Below, in pieces: positions 25,104-33,345 of a DNA stretch of 64,000 nucleotides. The stretch spans positions 146,922 through 210,921 of the forward strand of contig CAJTIY010000004.1 of NCBI GenBank assembly GCA_910576555.1, in the 5' to 3' direction. Each line of letters starts with the position of its first letter. Within the stretch, counting starts at the first letter, position 1. The DNA is from an uncultured Alistipes sp. (GTDB lineage: Bacteria > Bacteroidota > Bacteroidia > Bacteroidales > Rikenellaceae). The notes beneath the pieces were generated by a model, which was not told the DNA's origin, did not search any database, and was given only the letters and a program-made list of their open reading frames with translations. The translations under genes and the position numbers were made by a program.

Positions 25104-26372
25104 ATGAAAAATCTCCGCGCACTGCTGCTGCTCCTCGCGGGAGGAGGCCTGCTCCTCGCCTCGTGCGACGACGACCCCGCCGGCCACGAAGCCGAACCCG
25201 ATCCCGAACCGCTCGTCCTCGCGCAGCCCGCCCCCGCGGCCTCCGAGGTCGCCGAACGGAGTTTCTCGGTCGCATGGCCGGCCGTCGACGGCGCCCGCTC
25301 CTACTCCTACACGCTCTTGAGCCGAAGCGGCCACGGGGCCGTCGCGGTGGTGATCCCCGAGACCGAGACCGCAGCGCTGTCGGTCGTGTGCGAAAAGCTG
25401 CGCCCGGGCACCGAATACCTCTTCCGCATCATGGCTTCGGGCGACGGTGCGGCGACGCTCGACTCGGCGTGGACCGAATGCTCGGTCACGACCCTGCCCG
25501 TCGCCGGCCCCACGGGCCCGTGGGTCGACTTCGAGGTCGCCTACGACACGAGCTCCTACCAGTGCAAGATCAAGGTCTCCTTCACCCCCAACGCCGAGAC
25601 GGCGACCTACTACGCCGACTGCATCTACGCCTCCTACTTCGACGACGACCCGAGCGATCCCACGTTCGAACCCAACACGGAGCAGGATCTGATCGGCTAC
25701 CTGACGAGCCAGCAGCCCGTCTCCGCCCCCGCCAAAACCTACTCGTGGTCCTACAGCAGCGGCTTCATCCTCGGCGTGGTGGGCGTCGACGCCTCGGGCA
25801 ACGCGGGCGAGCTCCACTGGGTGGCGCTCGAAACCCCGTCGCGGAGCTCTTCGGGCGGCGAGACGAGCGAAGCGGCCGTGCGCATGCAGTACGTCATCGC
25901 CAACTCGGCCGACCTCGAGGGCGCTCCCGAAAACTGCTTCGCCACGGTCTACCGCTTCGAACGCACCTCCGGAGCCTATTTCTTCCGCTACGAGGACGGC
26001 TTCTACGAGGGTGACTTCGCCAAACGCGACGCCGCCTACTGGCGCTCCTACTTCGGATCTTCGTCCAACGCCTCCGGCGAGGATTACGAAGGATTCTATT
26101 CGGGCTGGATCAGCAGCGCCGAACTGGAGTTGAGCGCCGACGGGTTCTACCACTACGGCGTCACGTTCTGGGATCGTCAGATGGCCGGCGAGACCTACGA
26201 ACTGATCTGCACCGCCTACGACTCGGACGGCAGGCCCGGCGAACCGGCCTGCTTCACGGTGACCCTGCCCGAAAAGTTGCCCGATCCGACGCCGGCAGGC
26301 ATGCGCAGCGCGCTTCCGACGCCCGCCGCCGAACGCCTCCTCACCGGGGCTACGATCCCTCGGCGCCGCTGA
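25104..26372 (+). CDS. Surface lipoprotein with fibronectin type III-like domain
   Basis: 422 residues. Signal peptide with lipobox LLLASC, followed at once by DDD, which fits the acidic lipoprotein export signal of Bacteroidetes and suggests cell-surface exposure. Residues about 45-130 look like an Fn3 domain (FSVAWPAVDGARSYSYTLLS, LRPGTEYLFRIMASGDG). The rest is Tyr/Ser-rich without a known domain. Promoter and terminator frame it as a single-gene unit. The ligand or role is unknown. Confidence 0.8.
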   Translation: MKNLRALLLLLAGGGLLLASCDDDPAGHEAEPDPEPLVLAQPAPAASEVAERSFSVAWPAVDGARSYSYTLLSRSGHGAVAVVIPETETAALSVVCEKLRPGTEYLFRIMASGDGAATLDSAWTECSVTTLPVAGPTGPWVDFEVAYDTSSYQCKIKVSFTPNAETATYYADCIYASYFDDDPSDPTFEPNTEQDLIGYLTSQQPVSAPAKTYSWSYSSGFILGVVGVDASGNAGELHWVALETPSRSSSGGETSEAAVRMQYVIANSADLEGAPENCFATVYRFERTSGAYFFRYEDGFYEGDFAKRDAAYWRSYFGSSSNASGEDYEGFYSGWISSAELELSADGFYHYGVTFWDRQMAGETYELICTAYDSDGRPGEPACFTVTLPEKLPDPTPAGMRSALPTPAAERLLTGATIPRRR

Positions 26373-26392
26373 TCCCGGCGTCCTCCCCGGAG

Positions 26393-26424
26393 CGATCCGT
26401 CCCCGCCGGACGGATCGTTTTTTT
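26393..26424 (+). terminator. Terminator of the Fn3 lipoprotein gene
   Basis: 10-bp stem CGATCCGTCC / GGACGGATCG, 5-nt loop, then TTTTTTT. Confidence 0.92.
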
Positions 26425-26479
26425 CGTCCGCACCTGCGGGAAAATAGGCGCCGGAGGCGGTCGGTCCCGAAAAAAAGGG

Positions 26480-26487
26480 TACCTTTG
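26480..26487 (+). promoter_or_regulatory. -7 box of nfo
   Basis: TACCTTTG, 24 nt upstream of the nfo ATG; no clear -33 TTG. Confidence 0.55.
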
Positions 26488-26511
26488 CGAACAACCGAAA
26501 CGGATACGGAC

Positions 26512-27357
26512 ATGAAATACTTCGGAGCGCACGTAAGCGCATCGGGCGGCGTGGAGAACGCCCCGGCCAACGCCCGCAGGATCGGAGCCACGGCCTTCGC
26601 CCTCTTCACCAAGAACCAGCGGCAGTGGAGCGCCGCGCCGCTCGCCGCGCCGCAGATCGAAGCCTTCCGCCGCGCCTGCGCCGAGGGCGGCTACGCTCCG
26701 GCGCAGATCCTGCCCCACGACACCTACCTGATCAACCTCGGCCACCCCGACGCCGAGGCGCTGGAGAAATCGCGCGCGGCCTTCGTCGAGGAGATGCGGC
26801 GCTGCGAGCAGCTGGGGCTCGACCGCCTCAACTTCCACCCGGGCAGCCACCTGCGGCAGATCTCCGAGGAGGCCTCGCTCGACCGCATCGCCGCGTCGAT
26901 CAACCGGGCGCTGGAGGCCACGCGCGGCGTCACGGCCGTCATCGAGAACACGGCCGGACAGGGCTCCAACCTCGGCTACCGCTTCGAGCACCTCGCCTAC
27001 CTGATCGACCGCGTGGAGGACAAGTCGCGCGTGGGCGTCTGCATCGACACCTGCCACGCCTTCGCCGCCGGCTACGACCTGCGGAGCGAGGAGGCCTGCG
27101 CCGCGACCTTCGCCGAGCTCGACCGCACGGTGGGCCTCGCCTACCTGCGGGGCATGCACCTCAACGACGCCATGAAACCCCTCGGCAGCCGCGTCGACCG
27201 CCACGCGCCGCTGGGCGAGGGAGCCATCGGCCTCGCCTGCTTCCGCTACATCGCCCGCGACCCGCGCTTCGACGGCATGCCGCTGATCCTCGAAACGCCC
27301 GACGAGGCCCGCTGGCCCGCCGAGATCAAGCTGCTCGAATCGTTCGCCGAATCCTGA
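26512..27357 (+). CDS. nfo: Endonuclease IV
   Basis: 281 residues. AP endonuclease of base excision repair, cleaving at abasic sites with a trinuclear zinc centre. Visible family blocks: MKYFGAHVSASGGVENAP, FALFTKNQRQW, LPHDTYLINLGHPD, NFHPGSHL, VIENTAGQGSNLGYRFEHL, VGVCIDTCHAFAAGYDL, HLNDAMKPLGSRVDRHAPLG and LILETPDE, with the expected His/Asp/Glu metal ligands. The 3' end (TTCGCCGAATCCTGAATCCC) is duplicated 65 bp downstream. Confidence 0.96.
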   Translation: MKYFGAHVSASGGVENAPANARRIGATAFALFTKNQRQWSAAPLAAPQIEAFRRACAEGGYAPAQILPHDTYLINLGHPDAEALEKSRAAFVEEMRRCEQLGLDRLNFHPGSHLRQISEEASLDRIAASINRALEATRGVTAVIENTAGQGSNLGYRFEHLAYLIDRVEDKSRVGVCIDTCHAFAAGYDLRSEEACAATFAELDRTVGLAYLRGMHLNDAMKPLGSRVDRHAPLGEGAIGLACFRYIARDPRFDGMPLILETPDEARWPAEIKLLESFAES

Positions 27358-27435
27358 ATCCCTTCACCCCGAGAAACCGCGGCACATCGCGCATCAACCG
27401 CAAGTCATTCGCCGAATCCTGAATCCCTTCACCCC
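27343..27435 (+). repeat. 28-bp direct repeat duplicating the nfo 3' end
   Basis: TTCGCCGAATCCTGAATCCC plus TTCACCCC occurs at 27343-27370 and exactly again at 27408-27435, the second copy abutting the ATG of the truncated phosphatase-like ORF. Period 65 bp. Confidence 0.9.
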
Positions 27436-27783
27436 ATGAACACCGCCTTGCGTCTGCTCCTCGCCGCCTGCCGTACGATCGACTCGCTCACGGGGTGCCT
27501 CGTCGCCTGCATCGACCGCACGTACGACCCCGCGCGCACCGCGATTCTCTTCACCGCCGACCACGGAGGCATCGGCACGGGCCACGGCGGCAAGACGATG
27601 TCCGAGATGCTGGTGCCCTACATCCTCGTAGCGCCCGGCATCCCCGCCGGCTCGCGCTTCGACCGCGAAGTGATGCGCTACGACAACGCCCCGACCGTCG
27701 CCGAGCTGCTCGGCCTCGATGCGCCCGACCTCTGGCGCGGAAAGTCGGTGCTGCGCCCCCGCCCGTCGGCACCGCGCCCCTGA
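27436..27783 (+). pseudogene. Sulfatase/alkaline-phosphatase superfamily, C-terminal fragment
   Basis: 115 residues. The central part ILFTADHGGIGTGHGGKTMSEMLVPYILVAPG corresponds to the C-terminal metal-binding region (DHG...HGG) of type I phosphodiesterase/sulfatase-like enzymes, and VMRYDNAPTVAELLGLDAPDLWRGKSV to their typical C-terminus. The ~300 N-terminal residues, including the nucleophile, are absent, so it cannot be an active enzyme alone. The direct duplication right before it suggests a deletion joined the nfo tail to an internal part of the former gene. Confidence 0.7.
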
Positions 27784-27977
27784 ACAGCGTGTCCCGCCGA
27801 CATCGAAACCCTGAACGACAAGTCCTGCCCTTCTGCACCGCGTCCCTGAACAGTGTGTCCCGCCCCTGAACGGCCTGTCCCGCCGGCGCCGAAGCCCTGC
27901 ACGCCACCCGCTCAGAACGACGCACCGCCCCGCCGCAGGCCGCAGCGCACGCCTTCGCCCCGACACGACACGACACG
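27784..27977 (+). repeat. Spacer with short degenerate repeats
   Basis: C-rich non-coding sequence in which variants of CCCTGAACAGYGTGTCCCGCC occur three times (about 27779-27800, 27844-27864 and 27868-27891). Confidence 0.5.
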
Positions 27978-28012
27978 AAAAGGGCTGTCCGACCCCCTCG
28001 GACAGCCCTTTT
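27978..28012. terminator. Bidirectional terminator
   Basis: Perfect 15-bp stem AAAAGGGCTGTCCGA / TCGGACAGCCCTTTT with 5-nt loop, between convergent genes. Confidence 0.92.
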
Positions 28013-28047
28013 CGTCATCATTCTCTTCGGATCGTCTCCCGCTCCGC

Positions 28048-29247
28048 CTACCGCAACTCGTCCAGACACCCCCTGATGATCGCGGCGCTGTCGCGGATCT
28101 CCTCCTCGGAGATCGTCAGCGGCGGCGAGATGCGGAATGCCGTGTCGCAGTAGAGGAACCAGTCGCTCATGATGCCCCGCTCCTTGAAGAGCTCCATGAG
28201 CCGGTAGAGGCGGCCCGCGTCGCCCAGCTCCACGGCGAGCAGCAGCCCGCTGCGTCGGATTCCGCGCACGGCCGGATGGTCGGCGAGCAGCCGCTCGTAG
28301 AGGGCCCCCTTCCCCTCGACCCCGGCCACCACGTCGTGCTCCTCCAGATACTCCAGCGCCGCGAGCCCCGCCGCGCAGCATACCGGATGGCCGCCGAAGG
28401 TGGTGATGTGCCCCAGCACCGGACCCTCGCGCAGCGTATCCATCACCTCGTGCCGCGCGGCGAACGCCCCGAGGGGCATCCCGCCGCCGAAGGCCTTCGC
28501 CAGACAGACGATGTCGGGCGCGACGCCGTATTTGAGCGACGCGAACAGGGCGCCCGTACGCCCCATGCCGGTCTGTATCTCGTCGAAGACGAGCAGCGCC
28601 CCCACCTCGTCGCAGCGGCGGCGCAGCGCCTCGAGATAGCCCGGCACGGGAGGCCGCACCCCCGCCTCGCCCTGCACGGGTTCGGCCAGCACGCAGGCCG
28701 TGCGGGTCGTGATGCGCTCCAGCTCGGCGAAGTCGTTGAACTCGATCGCCTGCACGTCGGGCAGCAGGGGCCGGAACGCCGCCTTCCACTCCTCGCCCTC
28801 GGGCGCTCCCATCACGCTCATCGCCCCGTGCGTCGAGCCGTGGTAGGCGCGGCGCATCGATACGAGCTCCGTGCGTCCCGTGAAGCGCTTGGCCAGCTTG
28901 AGCGCCCCCTCGACCGCCTCGGCACCCGAGTTGACGAAGTAGACGCACTCCATACCGCCCGGCAGCAGCCCGGCGATCCGCGCGGCGTAGGCCACCTGCG
29001 GGGCCTCGACCAGCTCGCCGTAGACCATCACGTGCATGTAGCGCGCCGCCTGCTCCTGCACGGCCCGCACCACCGCCGGGTTGGCATGGCCGACGTTGCT
29101 CACCGAAACCCCCGCCACGAGGTCGTAATAGCGCTTCCCTTCGGGCGTGTAGAAAAACGTACCCTCGGCGCGCTCGACCTCGACCAGCATCGGCGAGGGC
29201 GACGTCTGCGCCACATGGGCGAGAAACTGTTTGCGTAAAATATCCAT
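28048..29247 (-). CDS. Class III PLP aminotransferase (acetylornithine/aspartate aminotransferase family)
   Basis: 399 residues. Features: GVSVSNVGHANPAVVRAV, YFVNSGAEAVEGALKLAKRFTGR (cofactor phosphate site), YHGSTHGAMSVMG, EPVQGEAGVRPP, LVFDEIQTGMGRTGALFA with the PLP-binding Asp, the Schiff-base Lys in CLAKAFGGGMPLGAF, and THIS-type end segments (RISPPLTISEEEI). Close to the ArgD/ornithine aminotransferase group but without operon partners of arginine synthesis, so the substrate is not settled. Confidence 0.9.
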   Translation of the reverse strand: MDILRKQFLAHVAQTSPSPMLVEVERAEGTFFYTPEGKRYYDLVAGVSVSNVGHANPAVVRAVQEQAARYMHVMVYGELVEAPQVAYAARIAGLLPGGMECVYFVNSGAEAVEGALKLAKRFTGRTELVSMRRAYHGSTHGAMSVMGAPEGEEWKAAFRPLLPDVQAIEFNDFAELERITTRTACVLAEPVQGEAGVRPPVPGYLEALRRRCDEVGALLVFDEIQTGMGRTGALFASLKYGVAPDIVCLAKAFGGGMPLGAFAARHEVMDTLREGPVLGHITTFGGHPVCCAAGLAALEYLEEHDVVAGVEGKGALYERLLADHPAVRGIRRSGLLLAVELGDAGRLYRLMELFKERGIMSDWFLYCDTAFRISPPLTISEEEIRDSAAIIRGCLDELR

Positions 29248-29574
29248 CGATCTTTTTTTTGATTTCGAATCCGTCCGGCGCCGTTCCGCTTTTCGCCGAA
29301 GGCGCTCCGTGCCGTCCCGTCCGACCGTCCGCCCGACTTTCCCGTCGGCCCCCCCGTCCGACTATCCTGCCAGCCCGTCCTGCTCCGAACCCGTCCGCCC
29401 GACTTTCCCGCCGGACCCTCCCGTCCGACTATCCTGCCAGTCCGTCCTGCTCCGAACCCGTCCGCCCGACTATCCCGCCCGAACGTCCGGCCCGAACGTC
29501 CACTCCGGGCCCATCCGCCCCGACCGTCCTGCCAGCCCGTCCTGCTCCGTGCCGTCCCGCCCCCGGCCGTCCCC
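29248..29574. repeat. C-rich spacer with 67-bp tandem repeat
   Basis: Non-coding between two leftward genes. A 67-bp unit beginning CCGTCCGACTATCCTGCCAG occurs at 29354-29420 and again from 29421, with a third partial copy (CTGCCAGCCCGTCCTGCTCCG) near 29528. C greatly exceeds G on the + strand. Confidence 0.8.
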
Positions 29575-30282
29575 CTACAGCGGATCGCCGAAACGGCGGT
29601 GCAGGATGGCCGCGGCATCGGCCACGCTCGTGCGCATCCAGCGGTAGAGCACCTCCGTGCGCTCCTCCTCCGTCAGCCGCCACTCCCCGACCGTGCTCCG
29701 CACCCGCTCCGCGAGCTGGTAGATCAGAATCGCGGCCGATGCCGAGACATTGAGGCTCTCGACCATGCCGCACATGGGAATCCGCAGAAACTCGTCGGCC
29801 GCCGCGACGATCCCCTCGGAGATCCCGGCGTGCTCCGTGCCGAATACCAGCGCGAAGGGCCCCGCGCCGACGTCGAACGTCTCGGGCGTCGTATCCTCGC
29901 GGTGGGGCGTCGTCGCCACGATCCGGTAGCCTGCGCCGCGCAGCGCCGCGACGGCCTCCTCCGTCGAGGCGTGGCGCACCACGTCGACCCACCGGTCGGT
30001 GCCGCGCACCACGGCGGCGCTGGGCTCGAACTTGCAGCAGCTCTCCACCGTGTGCATACGCTGCACGCCGAACGCCTCGCAGTGGCGGATCAGCGCCGCG
30101 GCATTCTGCCCGTGGAACGTGTTCTCGGCCAGCACGGTCATGTATCCGGTGCGCATCGACACGGCGCGCCGCAGCGTGGCGAAGCGCTCCTCGCGCATAA
30201 ACTCCGCGAGGCAGGCGATGCGCTCCTCGCGCCGCCTCGTCGCATCGTCCGAAGGGTCATTTGCGGTATTTGTCATCTTCAT
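29575..30282 (-). CDS. TrmH-family (SpoU) tRNA/rRNA 2'-O-methyltransferase
   Basis: 235 residues. SPOUT methyltransferase with the knot motifs FALVFGTEHAGIS and IPMCGMVESLNVSASAAILIY, and an N-terminal LRRAVSMRTGYMTVLAENTFHGQNAAALIRHCEAFGV segment as in TrmH, which methylates G18 in tRNA. Exact target not provable here. The start overlaps the 3' end of rsgA by 26 nt (ATG at 30282; 30276 also possible), so it is coupled to rsgA. Confidence 0.88.
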   Translation of the reverse strand: MKMTNTANDPSDDATRRREERIACLAEFMREERFATLRRAVSMRTGYMTVLAENTFHGQNAAALIRHCEAFGVQRMHTVESCCKFEPSAAVVRGTDRWVDVVRHASTEEAVAALRGAGYRIVATTPHREDTTPETFDVGAGPFALVFGTEHAGISEGIVAAADEFLRIPMCGMVESLNVSASAAILIYQLAERVRSTVGEWRLTEEERTEVLYRWMRTSVADAAAILHRRFGDPL

Positions 30283-31177
30283 CGCGCATTTTCAGGTAAC
30301 TTTCGTAACGCGCCGCGGCGATCGCGCCGCAGCGCACCGCCTCGACCACCGCGCACCCCGGCTCGTGGGTGTGCGTGCAGTTGTAGAAGCGGCATCCGGG
30401 GGCCGTGCGAAGCATCTCGGGGAAGTAGTGCCACAGCTCGGCATCGTCTATGTCGATCAGCCCGAAGCCCTTGATGCCCGGCGTGTCGATCAGCGCCCCG
30501 CCTCCGGCGAGCGGATACATCGTCGAGAAGGTGGTCGTGTGGCGCCCCTTCCCGTGGCTGTCGGAGATCTTGCCCGTGCGCACGTCGAGCGACGGGTCGA
30601 TGGCCCGCACGAGCGTCGACTTGCCCACGCCCGAATTGCCCGACAGCAGCGTCGTGCGGCCCGCGAGCAGCGCCCGGACCTCCTCCACGCCGCGCCCCTC
30701 CGTCGCCGCGACCTCCAGCACGTCGTAGCCCGCCCCTTCGTACACGGCGCGGAACGCCGCCACGGCCTCCGGCTCCTGCAGGTCGATCTTCGCCAGCAGG
30801 ATCGCGACCGGCACCTTGTAGGCCTCGCACGTCACCAGAAAGCGGTCTACGAATTCGAGCGGCGTGGCCGGCGCGCGCAGCGTCACGAGCAGCAGCGCCC
30901 GATCGACGTTCGCCGCGATGATGTGCGACTCCTTCGAAAGGTTCGACGCGCGTCGGATCACGTAGTTGCGCCGCGGCCGGATGTCCGCGACGACATAGTC
31001 GCCGCTCTCGTCGGCCGTGCAGGTCACCTCGTCGCCCACGACCACCGGATTGGTCGACCGCGCGCCCCGCAGGCGCAGACGGCCGCGCATGCGGCAGCGC
31101 ACCGTCTCATCGCCGCGCATCACCTCGTACCAACTGCCCGTGGCCCGTACCACCACGCCCGTAAACGTCCGCTCCAT
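30257..31177 (-). CDS. rsgA: Ribosome small-subunit GTPase RsgA
   Basis: 306 residues, circularly permuted GTPase acting in late 30S maturation. OB-fold N-terminus, then G4-like LLAKIDL, G1 GNSGVGKST, G3 DTPG (LIDTPGIKGFGL) and the zinc motif CRFYNCTHTHEPGC. In the G4 motif the usual Asn of NKxD is Ala (AKID), which is unusual because that Asn contacts guanine. Followed by an overlapping TrmH-like gene. No clear promoter is seen in the C-rich repeats upstream. Confidence 0.93.
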   Translation of the reverse strand: MERTFTGVVVRATGSWYEVMRGDETVRCRMRGRLRLRGARSTNPVVVGDEVTCTADESGDYVVADIRPRRNYVIRRASNLSKESHIIAANVDRALLLVTLRAPATPLEFVDRFLVTCEAYKVPVAILLAKIDLQEPEAVAAFRAVYEGAGYDVLEVAATEGRGVEEVRALLAGRTTLLSGNSGVGKSTLVRAIDPSLDVRTGKISDSHGKGRHTTTFSTMYPLAGGGALIDTPGIKGFGLIDIDDAELWHYFPEMLRTAPGCRFYNCTHTHEPGCAVVEAVRCGAIAAARYESYLKMRDEDDKYRK

Positions 31178-31647
31178 TCTTTATGTCGTTCCAAATATCT
31201 ATGTCCGTTCCGCCCTCCGGCCCGGCGCATTCCATCCCGCTCTCGGTTCCGTCACCGGCCTGCGATCTTCGCTCTCCGGCCCCGCTCCCGGTTCCGTCAC
31301 CGGCCTGCGATCTTCGCTCTCCGGCCCCGCTCTCGGTTCCGTCCCCGGACCACCTGAACTCCGGCACCGCCCCGGACGGTTTCTCTCCCCGATTCCGGTC
31401 CGGCCTTCGAATCTCTCCCGCTCGCCGGCTCCCGCCCGGTTTCCTTATCCGAGCCCGGTCCGGACAACCATCGGTTCCATGCCCCGCCGCTTCTCCGGCT
31501 CCGGCTTTCGATTTCGCCCCGGCCTGCGATCTTCGTGCTCCGACTCCGCGTTCGGCTCCGCCCCGGCCTGCGATCTTCGCTCTCCGTCCGGCTCCCGGTT
31601 CCGTCCCCGGACACCCGAACCCCGGCGACACCCCGGCGACACCCCGC
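31178..31647. repeat. C-rich spacer with 45-bp tandem repeats
   Basis: Non-coding. A 45-bp unit containing CGGTTCCGTCACCGGCCTGC repeats with starts at 31244, 31289 and 31334; diverged copies with CGGCCTGCGATCTTCG recur around 31520 and 31564. Long open frames across it on both strands follow from the 45-bp (15-codon) period and lack any domain. Confidence 0.8.
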
Positions 31648-32193
31648 TCAGCGGCCGGCCTCCTGCTGCGGATCCGTCGCCTCCTCCGCTGCGGACCACT
31701 CCGGCATCCGCTCGCCGAACGCCTCGATCAGGGGGAACACCCGCTCCGAGAGGCCTTTGACGGGCTCATACCCCCGCGATGCCTCGATCGTCTCGCGCGA
31801 CACCCACCTCCGGTCGGCGTCGAAGCGGTCGAATGCCGCGAAGAGCACGCTCAACAGCAGCAGGAACTTCACCGCGGCGACCGCGATGCCGAGCACGATG
31901 TCGGGCACCCCGAAGCCGGCGAAGCGGAAAATCCCGCGCAGCAGCCGCGCGCCGACCGCCACGAGGAGGAGCGCCGCGACGAACACCGCGACGAACCCGC
32001 CGGGTGCGGCGATCGCGGGATCGAGCCGCAGCCAGCCGCCCACCGTCGCGCCGCAGCGCAGCGCGACCCAGATCGCGGCGACGAGCCCCGCGAGCGAACA
32101 CACCTGCAGGACGAATCCCCGCCGCCAGCCGGTCCACACGGCCACGGCGAGCGTCAGCAGGATGATGAGATCGATCGGATTCACAACGTACAT
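31648..32193 (-). CDS. cvpA: CvpA family membrane protein
   Basis: 181 residues. Four predicted transmembrane segments (IDLIILLTLAVAVWTGWRRGF, SLAGLVAAIWVAL, GFVAVFVAALLLVAVGARLL, VLGIAVAAVKFLLLLSVLF) and the family's N-terminal pattern of NPIDL followed by WxGWRRGFV. CvpA proteins are inner-membrane proteins linked to colicin V production and bile/envelope stress tolerance; the molecular function is unclear. The ATG at 32193 lies 15 nt after a TATATTTG box, so the leader is very short. Confidence 0.88.
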   Translation of the reverse strand: MYVVNPIDLIILLTLAVAVWTGWRRGFVLQVCSLAGLVAAIWVALRCGATVGGWLRLDPAIAAPGGFVAVFVAALLLVAVGARLLRGIFRFAGFGVPDIVLGIAVAAVKFLLLLSVLFAAFDRFDADRRWVSRETIEASRGYEPVKGLSERVFPLIEAFGERMPEWSAAEEATDPQQEAGR

Positions 32194-32207
32194 TTTCGAT
32201 TCGCGGA

Positions 32208-32215
32208 CAAATATA
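32208..32215 (-). promoter_or_regulatory. -7 box of cvpA
   Basis: TATATTTG on the minus strand, 15 nt from the ATG at 32193. Confidence 0.6.
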
Positions 32216-32269
32216 CGAAAAACCGGGCGCAAAAACCAACGCCGCCCGCATTCTCCCTCCGCCCGACCG

Positions 32270-32339
32270 CCCGTCATCCCGTCATCCCGTCATCCCGTCA
32301 TCCCGTCATCCCGTCATCCCGTCATCCCGTCATCCCGTC
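32270..32339 (+). repeat. Octanucleotide microsatellite (GTCATCCC)n
   Basis: Eight perfect head-to-tail copies of GTCATCCC from 32273 to 32336 plus flanking partial units, about 55 bp upstream of the cvpA -7 box. Surrounding sequence from 32216 to 32480 is C-rich and non-coding. Confidence 0.95.
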
Positions 32340-32487
32340 TCTGCCGCCGCACCCCCGCCGCCCCCAGCACTCCTCCTCCCCGACCGACCCGCATTCCTCC
32401 CCGCAACATCCGCCCCGCAACATCCGCCCCGCCGCTCCCGTCCTCCGCCCGACCGACCGAACGCCCGAACGCCCCCCGACACGAAAA

Positions 32488-32509
32488 AACCCGGACACAG
32501 GTCCGGGTT
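32488..32509 (-). terminator. Terminator of the SIMPL-domain gene
   Basis: 9-bp stem AACCCGGAC / GTCCGGGTT with 4-nt loop; on the minus strand a T-run follows. Confidence 0.88.
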
Positions 32510-32562
32510 CGTTCCGCATCGGCCGACGCATGCGGCCGCCGCCGCTTCGGCCGTCGTGCCGG

Positions 32563-33258
32563 TCACTCCAGCACGAACTTCGTCTGCACGTTGTACTGCA
32601 GCCGTATGGTCTTGAAATCGATCTGCTCCTCCTCTTCGGCAGCCCCCTCGGCCGCGTCGTAGGTCCCCTTCGTGCGCAGCATCACCGAATTGTTGTAGTA
32701 GGCCGGCACGACGTCGTAGTTCGAGTCGTAGACATAGAAGCAGCGGCCGATGGTCTGCCCGACCGCCTCGGCCAGCGACGCTGCCGTCTGCCGGGCGTTG
32801 CGCATCGCCTCGACGCGCACCTCCTCCTTGAAGCGCTCGATCTGCGAGTGGGTGACCTTCGCGATCGAGACGTTCGAGATACCCAGCGCGTCGAGCGCCT
32901 GCCATACCTTCGACACCTCCGCGGCCGAGTGGAGTTCGAGCTGGTACTTGGCCGTCGCCACCGAGGTCTTCTTCTTGAAGAATTCGCTCGACAGGTTGGC
33001 CACCTTGAGCTGCTTCTCCACGTCGACGCCCTGCCGCTTGAGCGCGGCGATCATGTCGCGCCGCTGGCTCTCGACGGTGATCTTGCCCTTCGAGTCGCGC
33101 TCGGCGATGACGATCTGCAGATAGAATTCGTCGGGCGCGATCTCGCGCTCGGCGCGTCCGTTGACCTGAATGTAGCTGGGGAATGCCTCCTGCACCTGTG
33201 CGGCCGCGGGCAGCGCCATCAGCGCCACGGCGACCAGAACAATCGCTCTTTTCATCAT
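32563..33258 (-). CDS. SIMPL domain (DUF541) periplasmic protein
   Basis: 231 residues. Signal peptide MMKRAIVLVAVALMALPAAAQ, then the SIMPL domain: YIQVNGRAEREIAPDEFYLQIVI, the central coil, SNVSIAKVTHSQIERFKEEVRVEAMRNAR and AQ-type helices. SIMPL proteins are envelope proteins of poorly known function related to oligomeric BP26. ATG at 33258 or 33255. Own terminator downstream; a single-gene unit. Confidence 0.85.
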   Translation of the reverse strand: MMKRAIVLVAVALMALPAAAQVQEAFPSYIQVNGRAEREIAPDEFYLQIVIAERDSKGKITVESQRRDMIAALKRQGVDVEKQLKVANLSSEFFKKKTSVATAKYQLELHSAAEVSKVWQALDALGISNVSIAKVTHSQIERFKEEVRVEAMRNARQTAASLAEAVGQTIGRCFYVYDSNYDVVPAYYNNSVMLRTKGTYDAAEGAAEEEEQIDFKTIRLQYNVQTKFVLE

Positions 33259-33345
33259 CTGATTCGTTGTTTTTCCGACTTCCGTTTGCAAATAAGGGGC
33301 CGAACCCGCCGGCCGCTCTCTTATCCAACGTGCCGCCGCCCCGTT

